From contig NZ_JAGINK010000001.1 of assembly GCF_017875955.1 (NCBI RefSeq), forward strand, positions 1,650,001 to 1,714,000: 64,000 bases of DNA, given 5' to 3'. A program made the position numbers and the translations under genes. Within the stretch, counting starts at the first letter, position 1. Every line of letters starts with the position of its first letter. This DNA is from Pseudomonas sp. BP8. Lineage in GTDB: Bacteria > Pseudomonadota > Gammaproteobacteria > Pseudomonadales > Pseudomonadaceae. This document shows, piece by piece, positions 63,434-64,000 of this stretch. The notes below the pieces were generated by a model. It saw only the letters and a list, made by a program, of their open reading frames with translations. It was not told where the DNA came from and made no database searches.

Positions 63434-63973
63434 TTACAGGTAATTGGCGTTGGCAGCGTCCAGGGTGCCCTGGGCCTGCATGATCAGTTCACAGAATTCG
63501 CGTGCGGCACCTTCGCCACCGCGTGCCTGGGTCACGCCATGTGCGTGCTGGCGTACGAACGGCGCGGCGTTGGCGACCGCCATGCCCAGGCCTACACGGC
63601 GGATCACCGGCAGGTCTGGCAAGTCGTCGCCCAGATAGGCGACTTGCTCATAGCTTAGGCCGAGTTCGGCGAGAAGGCCGTCCAGCACCACCAGTTTATC
63701 CTCACGGCCCTGATACAGGTGAGGGATGCCGAGGTTTTTCGCACGGCGCTCGACCACCGGTGTCTTGCGCCCGCTGATGATCGCGGTGGTCACGCCCGAG
63801 GCCATGAGCATCTTGATGCCTTGGCCGTCGAGGGTGTTGAAGGTCTTGAATTCGCTGCCATCCTCGAGGAAATAAAGACGGCCGTCGGTGAGCACGCCAT
63901 CGACATCGAATACCGCCAGCTTGATGGCCTTGCCGCGTTGCATAAAGTCTTGGGTCATCTTGTCACTCTTCAT
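63434..63973 (-). CDS. kdsC: KDO-8-phosphate phosphatase KdsC
   Basis: 179 residues, HAD superfamily: nucleophile motif VFDVDGVLTDGRLYF, motif II AIISGRKT and motif IV YLGDDLPDLPVI. It removes phosphate from Kdo-8-phosphate in Kdo synthesis for LPS. The ATG at 63973 overlaps the kdsD stop by one base (TAATG); an ATG at 63958 is an alternative start. Confidence 0.94.
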   Translation of the reverse strand: MKSDKMTQDFMQRGKAIKLAVFDVDGVLTDGRLYFLEDGSEFKTFNTLDGQGIKMLMASGVTTAIISGRKTPVVERRAKNLGIPHLYQGREDKLVVLDGLLAELGLSYEQVAYLGDDLPDLPVIRRVGLGMAVANAAPFVRQHAHGVTQARGGEGAAREFCELIMQAQGTLDAANANYL

Positions 63974-64000
63974 TACATCACCCCGGCGCGGAGCAGGTCG
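63973..64000 (-). CDS. kdsD: C-terminal end of arabinose-5-phosphate isomerase KdsD (partial)
   Basis: Only the last codons are visible, reading DLLRAGVM then TAA. This ending and the position directly upstream of kdsC match KdsD, which makes arabinose 5-phosphate for Kdo. The rest lies beyond base 64000. Confidence 0.7.

Overview
The window is about 64 kb of GC-rich chromosomal DNA from a Pseudomonas, most likely of the P. putida group. Three things point there: gene content and order (dppA-roxSR; mexVW-like pump; imelysin cluster; bifA-sodB; xenB; olsBA; gatCAB-mreBCD-maf-rng; fagA-fumC-sodA; ptsO-rapZ-ptsN-hpf-rpoN-lptBAC-kdsC), start and spacing signals, and repeated REP palindromes whose core reads TGTAGGAGCGGGCTTG. 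From memory the order closely parallels P. putida KT2440 from about PP_0882 to PP_0957. No rRNA, tRNA, CRISPR array, prophage or intact transposase gene was seen.

Layout. 1-5.6 kb: an OprD-type porin (partial) and a dipeptide-binding protein, a SIMPL-domain periplasmic protein, then the RoxS/RoxR redox two-component pair. 5.7-9.9 kb: a two-gene RND efflux pump (MexV/MexW-like) without its own outer-membrane channel. 10.2-15.5 kb: a periplasmic/lipoprotein cluster of two imelysins, a di-heme c-type cytochrome and a DUF1513 protein, probably linked to metal (iron) handling and not assigned to a defined pathway here. 15.6-19.6 kb: the c-di-GMP phosphodiesterase BifA and Fe-superoxide dismutase, separated by about 1.3 kb of non-coding DNA holding a long inverted repeat. 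19.8-25.6 kb: ArgO/ArgP, an epimerase-like protein, a coiled-coil membrane protein, the old yellow enzyme XenB with an ArsR-type regulator, and AcpH. 25.7-32.1 kb: ornithine-lipid genes olsBA, a shortened acyl-CoA-dehydrogenase-like protein, a serine hydrolase, a small Cys-containing protein, YceI, a ClsB-like synthase and a DJ-1/PfpI protein. 32.4-36.4 kb: an AEC carrier, an amino-acid permease, a cation/Ca2+ antiporter and a short RlpA. 36.6-53.2 kb: gatCAB, divergent mreBCD-maf-rng-yhdP-nit-tldD, darP and pmbA. 53.2-57.0 kb: the Fur-boxed fagA-fumC-orf-sodA-ZIP operon. 57.1-57.8 kb: a RelE/Xre-type toxin-antitoxin pair. 57.9-64 kb: the ptsO-to-kdsD housekeeping block.

How the parts work together. 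Iron and oxygen recur as themes. RoxSR senses the redox state of the quinone pool. Fe-SOD (sodB) is complemented by the Mn-SOD (sodA) and iron-independent fumarase (fumC) of a Fur-controlled iron-sparing operon, and the imelysin/di-heme cluster is a candidate periplasmic iron system. The envelope is the second theme: MreBCD shape determination, YhdP, Lpt lipopolysaccharide export with Kdo synthesis, ornithine lipids, cardiolipin synthase, RlpA.

The most notable non-coding observations are: a 157-bp IS4-like miniature element with 20-bp perfect terminal inverted repeats and 12-bp target duplications that splits the terminator behind icmP; the long inverted repeat between bifA and sodB; two genes (mreC and the antiporter) whose best start codon is ATT; and a perfect palindrome in front of the toxin-antitoxin pair. 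All calls come from reading the sequence and from recalled family knowledge. No database search was run.
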